Shown here: in pieces, positions 44,561 to 53,294 of the stretch
How positions within the stretch are numbered: the first letter of the stretch is position 1
Layout: each line of letters starts with the position of its first letter
Origin: Clostridiales bacterium
GTDB taxonomy: Bacteria; Bacillota; Clostridia; Oscillospirales; Acutalibacteraceae
Reading direction: 5' to 3'
NCBI GenBank assembly: GCA_019422525.1
Contig: JAHZDE010000004.1
Span: forward strand, 183,139 to 247,138
DNA length: 64,000 nt
Position numbers and translations under genes: made by a program
Notes under the pieces: model-generated
What the model saw: only the letters and a program-made list of their open reading frames with translations
What the model was told of the DNA's origin: nothing
Databases searched by the model: none

Positions 44561-47500
44561 CTATTGTATGAACAGTCGATACTTATTTTTCATGTATTTT
44601 GATGTTGCAATGGTAGAACCTAAAGTAGACAAAAAGTTTCCAGGTAAACTTCTCAAGAATGATTTATAGTATTTTTTTGTATTCTTCAAATAGTACGTAA
44701 ATGCTTTTCTTGCTTCCTTTAGTCCAGGCTTAACCCCTTTATGAATGGTTGTTTTAACCGTTCGCTTTACGCTTTGTTTTCCCAGATTCATCAAATGTTT
44801 GCTTCCATTTCCAGGTCCTCCTGTTGCTCCTGAAACTGCACCAACAACACCATCTATTACCATATCGCCAATGTCAAAGTTATTCAAACCTTTATTTTTA
44901 ATAATTTGGTCAGTCGCATTTCCCGCCATAGAAATGGCTGCATTTCCCGCTATCATAACTCCTAAACAAACACTAGTTGATGCAAGTGCGCCGCTGGCAG
45001 CACCCGTTAATATAGCTGTACCTACACCATTCATAGGGTCTTCGCCATCAATAAAAACGTTAGTCAATACTTTAGATACACCGCTAAATAAGCCACCGAC
45101 TACGGCCCCGGCGACAATATGCCAAAACTCCCCGCCATAGTCAACACGGGCAACCGGATTATTATCGCAGTAGGCAAAAAGGTTTTTGTCGTACAAGTCC
45201 CCTTTTGCTGCCAGAATATCGGTCGTATCTGTGTTGATAAAGCGGCAGGTCTGCGGGTCATAGTAGCGGTTTTGCAGGTAATACAGCCCTGTGTCAGAAT
45301 CAAAATAGTACCCACGATAGCGGAAGGGGTTCAGGTTGCCAATATCATTCTCACTGGTGATCTCCTGCCCGTTTCCGTCCTGCACAGACAGCGTATTGCC
45401 CCAGCTGTCATAGATATACCGCGCACGCAGGCTGCCGTCGCCAAGATATAGCGCCTCCACATCGCCACGGGAGTTGGTCTGTACATAATAAACATATCCA
45501 GTACCATTATGATAATAACGGATGCAGGACAAATGACCATACCCATCATAGGAATAGTAGAACTGTTTGCTGTCGCCCCGCTCTTCATACACCAGCTGGC
45601 CGTCCTGATACCAGTACCGGTACTCTTCGCCGTTAACCGTTTTGCTGGTGCGCAGCCCGTCAGAGCCATATTGGTATGTTATGGTTGTACCATCTTTTGT
45701 CAGCTGTGTCAATTGCCTGCCGTCCCAGCTCATGCTCATGCCGTCCCGGTAGGTTAAAGGATTTCCAATTTCGTCGCTGGTGATGCTCTGCCCGTCGTAT
45801 CCCGTCAGCAAATCCTTCCACTTGCTGTCATACGTATAGGTGATGGTGTCTGTGGCTTCGCCCAGTTCTCCGGTGGTATAGGGATAAATGGTGCGGCTGG
45901 TCAGGTTGCCTCCGCCGTCATAGGCATAAACCACCGTAGCATTCAGATACCGGTTGTTTTCACGGCTCAGCTGTCCCAGCGCATCGTATTCATAAGTGAC
46001 TTTTTCTGTCAGGCCTGTGACATCCGTGCCTTCTCCCTGTCGCTGCCCCTCTTCTATTTTGATAATGTTCCCTATATTGTCATAGGTGTATCGGTAGGCT
46101 GTATCTCCCAAAAATTCATACCGTAACTGTGTGGTGCGATACAGTTCGGAACCCTCTTCATTTCGATTCGATAATAGATAAATATAATCGTTTTTGAGGG
46201 GAGAATCCAATGTATAGCTGCTGCTGTTTAAACGTCCCAGAGAGTCATACGTATATTCAATTTTCCGGCTCGAATTCACTGCAGATGTCAGGGGCTGTTT
46301 ATCATCGTTATAGGTATAGCTGTCCGTCCACGAACGCCCGCCTGCCTGGCGAACGCTCGCCGTTACATTATCCATCTTATCATACCGGTATTGCACTTTA
46401 TACAGCAGCCGGTCATATTCCGACGAACGTTCTGTATCAATAATGTCTTCCTGTACATACCGGCCCGTCAGGTCGTATTGATAGATATGCTTCTGATCGT
46501 TGACATGGTCTGTCTGATAAGCTGGCAGCCCGCTGTTGCTATAGACCCAGCTGTATTGGGTAGTTCCGTTTTTCTTGGTATTCAGCAGTGAGCCAAAGGA
46601 ACTGTAGCTGTAGTCGATGGTATCCCCGTTGCCGTATTTCGTCTGTTTTAACAGGCCATTATACTTGCCATAGGTATTGGTACTCAGGGTATGATCCCCT
46701 GCTGTGGTTTTCAACAGGTTGCCAAAGGTGTCATAGGACAGGCCATAGGTAAACCCATTATGGGCAATGGAAGTCAGGCGGCTGTTGCTGTTGTCATAAG
46801 AATAATTGACGGACACCCCGCTGGAAGAAACACCGGAGAGAAGGTCGGTATTGGCTTTATAGGAATAGGAGGTCGTGACATTATTGGCGTTGCGTACAGA
46901 TTTCAACTGTCCGCTTTGCAGATTATAATCATAATAGGTCTTGTTAAAATGCTGGTCCCGGTCTTCGGCCACATAGGCGCCTGCCTTAATGCTTCCTGAG
47001 GCGCTTGTCAATGCGCGGCTGGTGCGGATTTTCATAGTACCGCTGGAATTTGAAATTTGCGAAACAGTCGCGGTACCGTTTCCATCATAGCTTGTCAGAA
47101 TCTTGACGCCTCTGGGGGTCTTTGCTTCTATTACCTGATGAGCGTCGTTGTATTTGTAGGTATAGTTTTTCCCTTCCAGATCGGTAAAGCCTGTTAAATC
47201 CGAATCGCTGTTATAGTTCAGAACTGTCGAGCGGTCCCCGTTCTCCGTAGTTTTAATAAGCTTTCCATCCGTGTCATAGGTATAGGCCAAATAGCTATCC
47301 TTTACCAACTGACAGCGGTCAAAATACACGGTATTCGCCTGTCCCTTATACCGCAGCATGTATGTAATCTTGGTAGGCTTCAAGTTATCTCCGCTGATGC
47401 TGTTGGAAAGATTAAATGCCATACCGGTATACTGCCAGTCCGAAACGGCAGGATTAAATTTGGCCATTTGTGTCTTATCGACAACAGACCCGTTGCTATA

Positions 47501-50500
47501 ATAAATCGTAACGGAAATGGCAAACAGGCGGTTATTGACGTCACTTTCTGGTACCGCATTTGCTTTTGCCCATGCGCCTGCAATATAAGTATCACTCTCT
47601 TTGGCGTCGGAAGAAAGAACGATTTGCTGAGAAATCCGCTTGCTTTTTCCTGCTTCTCCCACAATTTTCATGGAACGGCTGCCGTCTGCTTTGGCATCTG
47701 TGGAGGTGGTGTCTGTACTGGACAGGTTTGTGCCATACCAACCGGCAGGCAGATTGCCGTCCACGTCTTCCAGAGAAGAGTTTTCCAGCAGATTATAGTT
47801 ACTTGCTCCTGGCGCCTTTTCCAGCTGGATACCGTCGAACCAGGCTTCTCCCGTTGCATTCATAATGACAAGCCCAAATCTGGCATAGTCGGTGCTTTGG
47901 GGCACAGTAAAGGTAAGGGTGAGGCGTTCCCATCCTTTGTTAATACTGGAACTGGTAGAACTGGTAATGTAGTTGGAATACTCCCGAGAAATCGAGCCGT
48001 CATTCTTGACAAACCGCGCGCCCAAACAAGCACCGTATCCCTGGGCGGCGCTATTGGCACGGGTAAGGCCGCTGGTTTTCACATAGGCGGAAAGAGTATA
48101 GGTGCTTCCAGCGGTCAGCTTACTTCCATCTATCTGCTGATAGTAACATCCGCCACCATTATTTTGGGTCTCGTCTACCTTTACATGCAGAGAATAGTTT
48201 CCAAACAGTTTTTGGCTGCTAACCCGGTTAGCGGTATACTCTGCTGCACTGTTAATCCAATAGGAGCTTACCCAATTACCACTGCTTTCCCCACTGTGAT
48301 TTTGCAGATAATTTCGGGTACTGTTGTCCGCTCCAGCCTCGCTCTTTACCCGGTTCAGCTGTTTGATATTGCTGGCGCTGCTGTTTTTGGAACCGGATGT
48401 ATACTGGTACATGCTGGTCCCCAAATCGGTTCCAGAAGCTTTTTTGCTTTTTACACAAACCGTCCGTCCAAAATTATCGAACTGATAGGTCTGGACAATA
48501 TCATCATTGTTGTTGATGACACCGTCAACACCGCTGGTTCGTATGACGGTATTATTAAAGTTGCTGCGGTCAAACAGAATTGTCTGTCCAGTGTCACCAT
48601 TGGCGCCTTTCTCTACAATTTTGCTGACACGTTTCCCCTTTGCTTTCGATGTATAGGTAAATTCCAGGCTGGTTCCGTCGCTTGCAATTACTTTTTTCAG
48701 CGCTCTGTCGGAATCGTACTGGAACTGGCTTTTGGTACCGTCGGGATACGTAATCTTCGTCAAACAACCGGTACCCCAAGTATCATTGACGGCATAAGTA
48801 TAGGTGGTGACTCTGCCTGCTGGGTCCTTCAGCGAAGCCAGATAATGGTTGGTGCTGTCATTCTGGGTAACCGTGATGACATGGCCGGCGCCATCGGTGA
48901 TTTTGGTAATCCGATAAATGTCGCCGTCCTTTTGATAGGAAATGGTAATGGCATTGCCGTTTGCATCCTTGATGGTAGACAGGTTCCCTCTGGCGTCAAA
49001 GGTTAAAACATTATCCTTTTCGTCGGTGATGGTGCAGTTTAGGCCGCTAATAATTTTGAGCTCCAATCCCAGCCCATCTTCGTCCAGATATTTTGTTTTT
49101 CCGTTTTCCGTCTTTTTATAGAAGAAGTGGACCGTACCGTCCCCATCTTCATAGGCATAGGGCGTTGCACTCAGCGCAGAGCCGCTCAGGCCATATTTGC
49201 TGGAACTGCGCACGGTTTGCTGGACGCTCATTTTCCAGCCCCGTCCTACCGTCACATAATTGTCAGTATACTTGATTCCGGCCATATAGCCGTTATAGAC
49301 ATGTTCCAAAGTGACCGGCGCAAGAAGTCCTGTAGTGGCTACATCGCCGTGGATAAACACCAAATTGCCGGTATAATCATTGACATATGCCGTCCCGGCC
49401 GAACCGGCGCTGGCAGTCGTATAGGTCCAGTAATCTTCCAAACCCTTATTATTGCGATAGGTAAGCAAGGCCACCGGATAGGCTCCGGACAAATCATTAT
49501 ATCTTTCCGGCCAGAACTGTGCCTTTACACCCGTATCCATATAACTGCCGGACTCTGCAGAGGACTTTAAAAGGATTCCATAATTGGGGGAAGTTCCTTC
49601 ATACCACTGCTTGACTGCTTTGGTAATATCAAAGGATTTTACATGGTCGTTGGTAATTTGTGTGGTAACCTTTGGGTCATCCTGCCGGACAAAATTGTAG
49701 TCCAGAACCGCGCTGTCATAATTGGGACGGTTATTCCAGGTTACATTGGAATCATTCCAACTTTCTGTGATTTTGTGGGCGTTTATCTGCATGCTGGGGG
49801 TGGTGCTGCCATAAAATTGATAATTCTTCATCACCAGGCACAGTTTGGTATTTACTATCATATCGCCTGGTTTTAGCGAAGGCATATCCAGCTTGACAAG
49901 GGTCCTGCAAATATTATACTCTGTGCTTTCCCTGCCAACCAACAGCTCAAATTTGGTGCTGTGATTGGTTCCCGGCATGGCAGAGGTAATAAAAGTCGTA
50001 TGTACATCGCTTTGACTGGTAGTGGTGGTAATGGTCGGGTCTATGGCAACAGGATATTCCCGGTCGGCAGCATCCAGCCATTGCGTATCGGCTGTAACAC
50101 GGATTTGTATGGTATCCTCATCCTGCGAAAGCAGCGTCATAAAAACATCTTCGCTTCGGCTGCCGCTGTTATCGGTCATTTCCGGCGATAAAATCCGATA
50201 AATCACCTCTCCCGAATGGTTTTGCAAGTCTATGGTTTTCTCATCGATTGGAACAGCAGTAAGGCCGTTGGCCTGATAGGAGATTATAAACTCTTTCTGG
50301 GCATTCCGGTTTTTAAGAATGTAGTTTTCTTTAATCCCGGTGCTGGAAATTATATATTGCAAATCCACATTGGGATACACCGAAGGGTAATAGGCTTCCT
50401 GTGTCAGATTAGGGAGTACGAGAAAGCGGTCATTCCCCGTTAGGGTTTCTTCATTGTCGACAATCTCAATCTCGGATTCCTGGCTTTCCTGTGGGCCCCA

Positions 50501-51004
50501 GGAAAGAGTATACCCTTCCTTTTGAATTTGAGCCGTATTCCCAGCAGCAGCAGATTCGGATAATGCAAAAGGTGCATCCGTATCTGCTGCCTGATATTTT
50601 GCGGTATCCGATTGTGCGGGAATCTCTCCACTGCTGGAAGGCGCCTTGGGGGCTGAAAAAGGAGCAGAGGGGTTTGCGATTTCCAAGGAATTGTCATAAT
50701 CCACCCATTCCCCAGCTTCGTTTTGATAGTGAACGGGAACCAAATACTCAGCTGCCAAAAAACTCCCGTCGTCCAGTCGGAAAACCTTGACATTTTCTTC
50801 CCGTTTTTCAGTTACCTCCCCAACAATGCTGGGCTCCGGTTCAGAATCATCCGCAGTATCCGAAAGGAAGTCCTCGTCCAGAACCTCTTCCACCGGGATT
50901 TCGAATGTCTGGCTTGATACGATTTGGCCAAAAACCTCAACAGGTATTTGCGTAAGAAGGAGTACCGTAAGAATCAATGCGAGTGCTTTTCTCATGCGTT
51001 TCAT
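44561..51004 (-). CDS. Full-length secreted Rhs/WapA-like polymorphic toxin
   Basis: 2147 residues from the ATG at 51004 (AGAAAGAAGG upstream); a longer frame to 51106 would precede the signal peptide with unrelated sequence. Signal peptide at ~1-27. A DNRLRE-type module lies around 340-520 (CRTLVKLDMPSLKPGDMIVN), YD/RHS repeats at ~650-860, two carbohydrate-binding-like modules at ~890-1240 (LHVKVDETQNNGGGCYYQQI, LLENSSLEDVDGNLPAGWYG), more RHS repeats to ~1880 and the Rhs core NPFRYRGYYFD near 1890. After GGEFW (~1961) comes a 186-residue toxin tip with a Gly-rich segment and a basic KQSVKRTVKTTIHKGVKPGL stretch. Known WapA/Rhs proteins kill neighbours on contact by releasing the tip. It heads the whole array. 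Confidence 0.9.
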   Translation of the reverse strand: MKRMRKALALILTVLLLTQIPVEVFGQIVSSQTFEIPVEEVLDEDFLSDTADDSEPEPSIVGEVTEKREENVKVFRLDDGSFLAAEYLVPVHYQNEAGEWVDYDNSLEIANPSAPFSAPKAPSSSGEIPAQSDTAKYQAADTDAPFALSESAAAGNTAQIQKEGYTLSWGPQESQESEIEIVDNEETLTGNDRFLVLPNLTQEAYYPSVYPNVDLQYIISSTGIKENYILKNRNAQKEFIISYQANGLTAVPIDEKTIDLQNHSGEVIYRILSPEMTDNSGSRSEDVFMTLLSQDEDTIQIRVTADTQWLDAADREYPVAIDPTITTTTSQSDVHTTFITSAMPGTNHSTKFELLVGRESTEYNICRTLVKLDMPSLKPGDMIVNTKLCLVMKNYQFYGSTTPSMQINAHKITESWNDSNVTWNNRPNYDSAVLDYNFVRQDDPKVTTQITNDHVKSFDITKAVKQWYEGTSPNYGILLKSSAESGSYMDTGVKAQFWPERYNDLSGAYPVALLTYRNNKGLEDYWTYTTASAGSAGTAYVNDYTGNLVFIHGDVATTGLLAPVTLEHVYNGYMAGIKYTDNYVTVGRGWKMSVQQTVRSSSKYGLSGSALSATPYAYEDGDGTVHFFYKKTENGKTKYLDEDGLGLELKIISGLNCTITDEKDNVLTFDARGNLSTIKDANGNAITISYQKDGDIYRITKITDGAGHVITVTQNDSTNHYLASLKDPAGRVTTYTYAVNDTWGTGCLTKITYPDGTKSQFQYDSDRALKKVIASDGTSLEFTYTSKAKGKRVSKIVEKGANGDTGQTILFDRSNFNNTVIRTSGVDGVINNNDDIVQTYQFDNFGRTVCVKSKKASGTDLGTSMYQYTSGSKNSSASNIKQLNRVKSEAGADNSTRNYLQNHSGESSGNWVSSYWINSAAEYTANRVSSQKLFGNYSLHVKVDETQNNGGGCYYQQIDGSKLTAGSTYTLSAYVKTSGLTRANSAAQGYGACLGARFVKNDGSISREYSNYITSSTSSSINKGWERLTLTFTVPQSTDYARFGLVIMNATGEAWFDGIQLEKAPGASNYNLLENSSLEDVDGNLPAGWYGTNLSSTDTTSTDAKADGSRSMKIVGEAGKSKRISQQIVLSSDAKESDTYIAGAWAKANAVPESDVNNRLFAISVTIYYSNGSVVDKTQMAKFNPAVSDWQYTGMAFNLSNSISGDNLKPTKITYMLRYKGQANTVYFDRCQLVKDSYLAYTYDTDGKLIKTTENGDRSTVLNYNSDSDLTGFTDLEGKNYTYKYNDAHQVIEAKTPRGVKILTSYDGNGTATVSQISNSSGTMKIRTSRALTSASGSIKAGAYVAEDRDQHFNKTYYDYNLQSGQLKSVRNANNVTTSYSYKANTDLLSGVSSSGVSVNYSYDNSNSRLTSIAHNGFTYGLSYDTFGNLLKTTAGDHTLSTNTYGKYNGLLKQTKYGNGDTIDYSYSSFGSLLNTKKNGTTQYSWVYSNSGLPAYQTDHVNDQKHIYQYDLTGRYVQEDIIDTERSSEYDRLLYKVQYRYDKMDNVTASVRQAGGRSWTDSYTYNDDKQPLTSAVNSSRKIEYTYDSLGRLNSSSYTLDSPLKNDYIYLLSNRNEEGSELYRTTQLRYEFLGDTAYRYTYDNIGNIIKIEEGQRQGEGTDVTGLTEKVTYEYDALGQLSRENNRYLNATVVYAYDGGGNLTSRTIYPYTTGELGEATDTITYTYDSKWKDLLTGYDGQSITSDEIGNPLTYRDGMSMSWDGRQLTQLTKDGTTITYQYGSDGLRTSKTVNGEEYRYWYQDGQLVYEERGDSKQFYYSYDGYGHLSCIRYYHNGTGYVYYVQTNSRGDVEALYLGDGSLRARYIYDSWGNTLSVQDGNGQEITSENDIGNLNPFRYRGYYFDSDTGLYYLQNRYYDPQTCRFINTDTTDILAAKGDLYDKNLFAYCDNNPVARVDYGGEFWHIVAGAVVGGLFSGVSKVLTNVFIDGEDPMNGVGTAILTGAASGALASTSVCLGVMIAGNAAISMAGNATDQIIKNKGLNNFDIGDMVIDGVVGAVSGATGGPGNGSKHLMNLGKQSVKRTVKTTIHKGVKPGLKEARKAFTYYLKNTKKYYKSFLRSLPGNFLSTLGSTIATSKYMKNKYRLFIQ
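45118..45470 (-). repeat. Reference copy of the Rhs tip-exchange homology block
   Basis: This ~300-350 bp stretch of the active gene encodes the end of the core (GDGSLRARYIYDSWGNTLS to NNPVARVDYGGEFW). Copies or remnants occur at about 43745, 42275, 40797, 39330, 38050, 36520, 34885, 33553, 32165, 30785, 29735, 28460, 26290, 25270, 24475, 23535, 21262 and 17092. The copy at 33553 differs by roughly one base in 300. There are two sequence types: ADTTDILEAKG (35.0, 39.4 and, in part, 43.8 kb) and TDTTDILAAKG (30.8, 32.2, 33.6, 40.9, 42.3, 45.1 kb). It is the natural substrate for recombination that swaps tips. Confidence 0.9.
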
Positions 51005-51118
51005 AAAAATACCTTCTTTCTTGCTAAATATAAATAAGTTTAGTAAATACAGAAAAAGGAGATATAAAATGAATTTGATTCGCAAATATTTCTGGCGACA
51101 TTCCAACTACAATTACAA

Positions 51119-51440
51119 AAAAATCATACTATAATCATAATTTCAAAGTCAATTTGAACAGAAAATTATGATAGTATCATTCGTATATAGAAATGCTAAG
51201 GTGTTTTGTATATAAAACACACAAAGATAAAAACCGATTCTGAAAAATCAACATTCTAAAATAGATGATTTGCACAACACAATCAAATTTTTTTAATCAG
51301 CCCTCAAGTTTGATTTTAAAATTTTGTTAATTTTTAATTTATATTTGTATACATAAACAAAAACGGATTCAATTTATAGATATAGTAAACTGTTTTATGA
51401 CACTTCCCACAAATAAAGCAACATGATTCCCCATCAGGCA
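51119..51440 (-). promoter_or_regulatory. Rhs upstream regulatory region with repeated TTTGTATA sites
   Basis: Three related AT-rich sites (51179-51194, 51201-51220 and 51344-51360) share the pattern TTTGTATANAWAAAC. The middle one, GTGTTTTGTATATAAAACAC, has 7-bp inverted arms. The region is duplicated at 19919-20240 with the same site spacing, which argues for function as operators of an unknown regulator. The stretch also fills the gap between rhs and spoIIID; no gene is seen in 51130-51480. Confidence 0.6.
51123..51152 (-). promoter_or_regulatory. Sigma-A-type promoter of the rhs gene
   Basis: Minus strand: TTGACT (51147-51152), 18-nt spacer, TATGAT (51123-51128). The 5' leader would be about 110 nt. 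Conserved in the duplicate at 19923-19952. Confidence 0.6.
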
Positions 51441-51484
51441 GGCGGCCAAATGATTATCGTACACTCTCCAGCCATTGAGAGCGC

Positions 51485-51830
51485 ATCAAGCTCAGCAACG
51501 AACTTGAAACGAACTCTTGAAACGAACTCAAAATCTTAGAAATGCGAGGACAGCTGTCCTCTGCAAAAGGACAGCACAGGCCCAAAACGGCGAAAAAAAC
51601 GCCACTTCGTTTCAGTTGGTTTCAGGTTCGTTTCAAGTTCGTTTCAATCAGCAAATCTCCAAAAATCGCATAATACCGGGCTTTTTTAAGGGCTCTTCCT
51701 TCTATTGAAACGAAAGCAACAAAGATTTATAAAAAGAAGATAGTAGTATAAAAAAGAGGGGAAAAACAACTTCAAAAGTGTTTACCCCTTCGTTTCAGTA
51801 CTTCGTTTCAAGTTCGTTTCCGGCTTTGGA
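51485..51830. repeat. Direct and inverted repeats of a TTGAAACGAAC motif
   Basis: Copies of TTGAAACGAACT occur at about 51496-51530 on the plus strand, and the complement (GTTCGTTTCAA) at about 51605-51650 and again at 51787-51825. Together they could form large stem-loops. A 63-codon frame across them is judged non-coding. The repeats end just before the sigma-E-type promoter of spoIIID. Confidence 0.6.
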
Positions 51831-51834
51831 AAAG

Positions 51835-51863
51835 TGATATTTCTATTTTCCCCCGCATACAAA
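51835..51863 (+). promoter_or_regulatory. Sigma-E-type sporulation promoter of spoIIID
   Basis: TGATATT (51835-51841), 14-nt spacer, CATACAAA (51856-51863) agrees with the mother-cell sigma-E consensus (ATATT, 13-15 nt, CATACANT). Transcription would start near 51870. Confidence 0.7.
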
Positions 51864-51892
51864 TGGAACAAAACGCATGTGGGGGGATTGTT

Positions 51893-52141
51893 TTGAAGGG
51901 CATTGTGGAAGAACGAGCCGTTGAGCTGGGCAATTATATTCTCGAAAACAAAACCACAGTACGGAAGGCTGCCAAAAAGTTTGGCGTCAGCAAGAGTACG
52001 GTACATAAAGACGTATCAGAACGGCTGCGCCACGTGAATCCGCAACTGTACCATCAAGTGCGGGGAATCTTGGAATACAACAAGGCCCAGCGCCATATTC
52101 GCGGCGGAATGGCGACCAGACAAAAATACTGCGGGAAATAG
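51893..52141 (+). CDS. spoIIID: Sporulation transcriptional regulator SpoIIID
   Basis: 82 residues from a TTG at 51893, with GGGGGG at 51881-51886. The in-frame ATG at 51863 overlaps the -10 of the sigma-E-type promoter and would lie upstream of the transcript start, so it is rejected. The protein has a helix-turn-helix with VRKAAKKFGVSKSTVHKDVS and the family's C-terminal basic part (AQRHIRGGMATRQKY). SpoIIID activates and represses mother-cell genes in endospore formation. It shows that the organism belongs to a spore-forming lineage. It is monocistronic, with its own terminator. Confidence 0.92.
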   Translation: MKGIVEERAVELGNYILENKTTVRKAAKKFGVSKSTVHKDVSERLRHVNPQLYHQVRGILEYNKAQRHIRGGMATRQKYCGK

Positions 52142-52175
52142 CGGGCGCCTTGCTTATATTTCCATACAAAAAATA

Positions 52176-52210
52176 CCCCGACTTCCGTTTATGAGGGAAG
52201 CCGGGGTTTT
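52176..52210 (+). terminator. Intrinsic terminator after spoIIID
   Basis: CCCCGACTTCC pairs with GGAAGCCGGGG (one mismatch), followed by TTTT. The A-run on the other side makes it usable for the minus-strand LysR gene as well. Confidence 0.8.
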
Positions 52211-52240
52211 GATTTGCTCTCAAGCTAAGAGGGAAGAAAA

Positions 52241-53101
52241 TTATTTGGCAAAAAATTGTTTGAAGATTTCGACAACTTTGGAATCATGATGCTTTTTAAG
52301 CCAGGTTCCGTAAATTCTCCAGTAATACGGTTCTTTAAATGGAATGGCTTTTAGTCCTTGATAGTTTGTTTGAGGAAATGCAGGGCATACGGCCACTCCG
52401 ATTTTCTGTTTGCATAATCGATATAGAGTATCACCGTCCATGGTTTTCGCTCGTATTTTAGGAACAAATCCCTTAATATGACACATCTGTACAAAGTCAT
52501 AATAAATATGGAATTGTTCATTCATCATGACCATATCTTCCTTTTCAAGCATTTCAATACTTGCATATTCAAGATTCCAAAACGGATGGCCTTCATAAAC
52601 GAGCAAAACAATCGGAATACTGGCCACCACGATCTGTTCCAGATAGGGACTTTTTATCGTAGAGGTGACAAAGCCATAGTCCAAAGTTCCTTTTTCAAGC
52701 TGTGAAATCACTTTATCATTTTCGGATTCACTCCAACCGATTGTAAACTTGGAACGGCTGTTAATAAATTCAAAAAGCTTTTCAAACGCTATCACTTTCA
52801 GGGTACCATTGGCAAAACCGATTTGAAGCTCATCACTGCCTCGATTCATTTTATAAATTTGCCTTTTCATTTCTTGAATATCCTGCAGAACCTTTCGGCT
52901 CTTTTCATACAAATAGATACCGCTTTCCGTTGGTATCATGCCAGACTTGGTCCTTGTAAATAGCTGGCAATCCAGCTCTATCTCGAGTCCTTTTATGACT
53001 TTTCCCAATCCTTGAGGGGAGATATACAGTTTATGGGCAGCTGTTCTAATATTTCCTTCTTCAAATACGATTTGAAAATAATACAGATTTTTCGTGTCCA
53101 T
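52241..53101 (-). CDS. LysR-family transcriptional regulator
   Basis: 286 residues, start fixed by AGGGAGGGG upstream. The N-terminal winged helix is typical (LYYFQIVFEEGNIRTAAHKL, then YISPQGLGKVIKGLEIELDC), and the ligand-binding domain starts near residue 90 (LQIGFANGTLKVI). It has its own promoter (53125-53153). The upstream neighbour on the same strand, an old-yellow-enzyme-type gene, is separated from it by a terminator, so the two are independent transcripts. Regulation of that flavoenzyme is likely but unproven; LysR proteins usually sit next to their targets. Confidence 0.88.
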   Translation of the reverse strand: MDTKNLYYFQIVFEEGNIRTAAHKLYISPQGLGKVIKGLEIELDCQLFTRTKSGMIPTESGIYLYEKSRKVLQDIQEMKRQIYKMNRGSDELQIGFANGTLKVIAFEKLFEFINSRSKFTIGWSESENDKVISQLEKGTLDYGFVTSTIKSPYLEQIVVASIPIVLLVYEGHPFWNLEYASIEMLEKEDMVMMNEQFHIYYDFVQMCHIKGFVPKIRAKTMDGDTLYRLCKQKIGVAVCPAFPQTNYQGLKAIPFKEPYYWRIYGTWLKKHHDSKVVEIFKQFFAK

Positions 53102-53124
53102 TTTATCCCCTCCCTATTTTTAAG

Positions 53125-53153
53125 ATTATAACATGGATTCCTATGTTTGTTAA
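53125..53153 (-). promoter_or_regulatory. Sigma-A promoter of the LysR gene
   Basis: Minus strand: TTAACA (53148-53153), 17-nt spacer, TATAAT (53125-53130) with an extended TG. Good match in both hexamers and spacing. Confidence 0.65.
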
Positions 53154-53190
53154 TCATTTTGGAATCGGGTTTTATGGCAGGCGACCGAAT

Positions 53191-53249
53191 AAAAAAACAA
53201 AACAGCTTACAAAACCGGAATCGTTCCTCCGTTTTCGCAAGCTGTTTTG
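53191..53249 (-). terminator. Intrinsic terminator after the OYE-type gene
   Basis: CAAAACAGCTT pairs with AAGCTGTTTTG across an imperfect inner stem, followed on the minus strand by TTTTTTT. Confidence 0.75.
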
Positions 53250-53294
53250 CACGGTCTTTATGACAGGGGCATTTGATAACAGCCCCCAGATTGT

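Noticed and set aside
21262..45470. CRISPR array, because of the many evenly repeated sequences
   Set aside because: The repeats are ~300-bp coding blocks with gene-sized spacers, not 25-40 bp repeats, and there are no cas genes.
47468..49006. 512-codon plus-strand frame inside the rhs gene
   Set aside because: Antisense to YD repeats, no start signal, no known domain.
51517..51708. 63-codon plus-strand frame across the repeat cluster
   Set aside because: Composition follows the repeated GAAACGAAC motif rather than protein-coding bias, and no ribosome site was seen.
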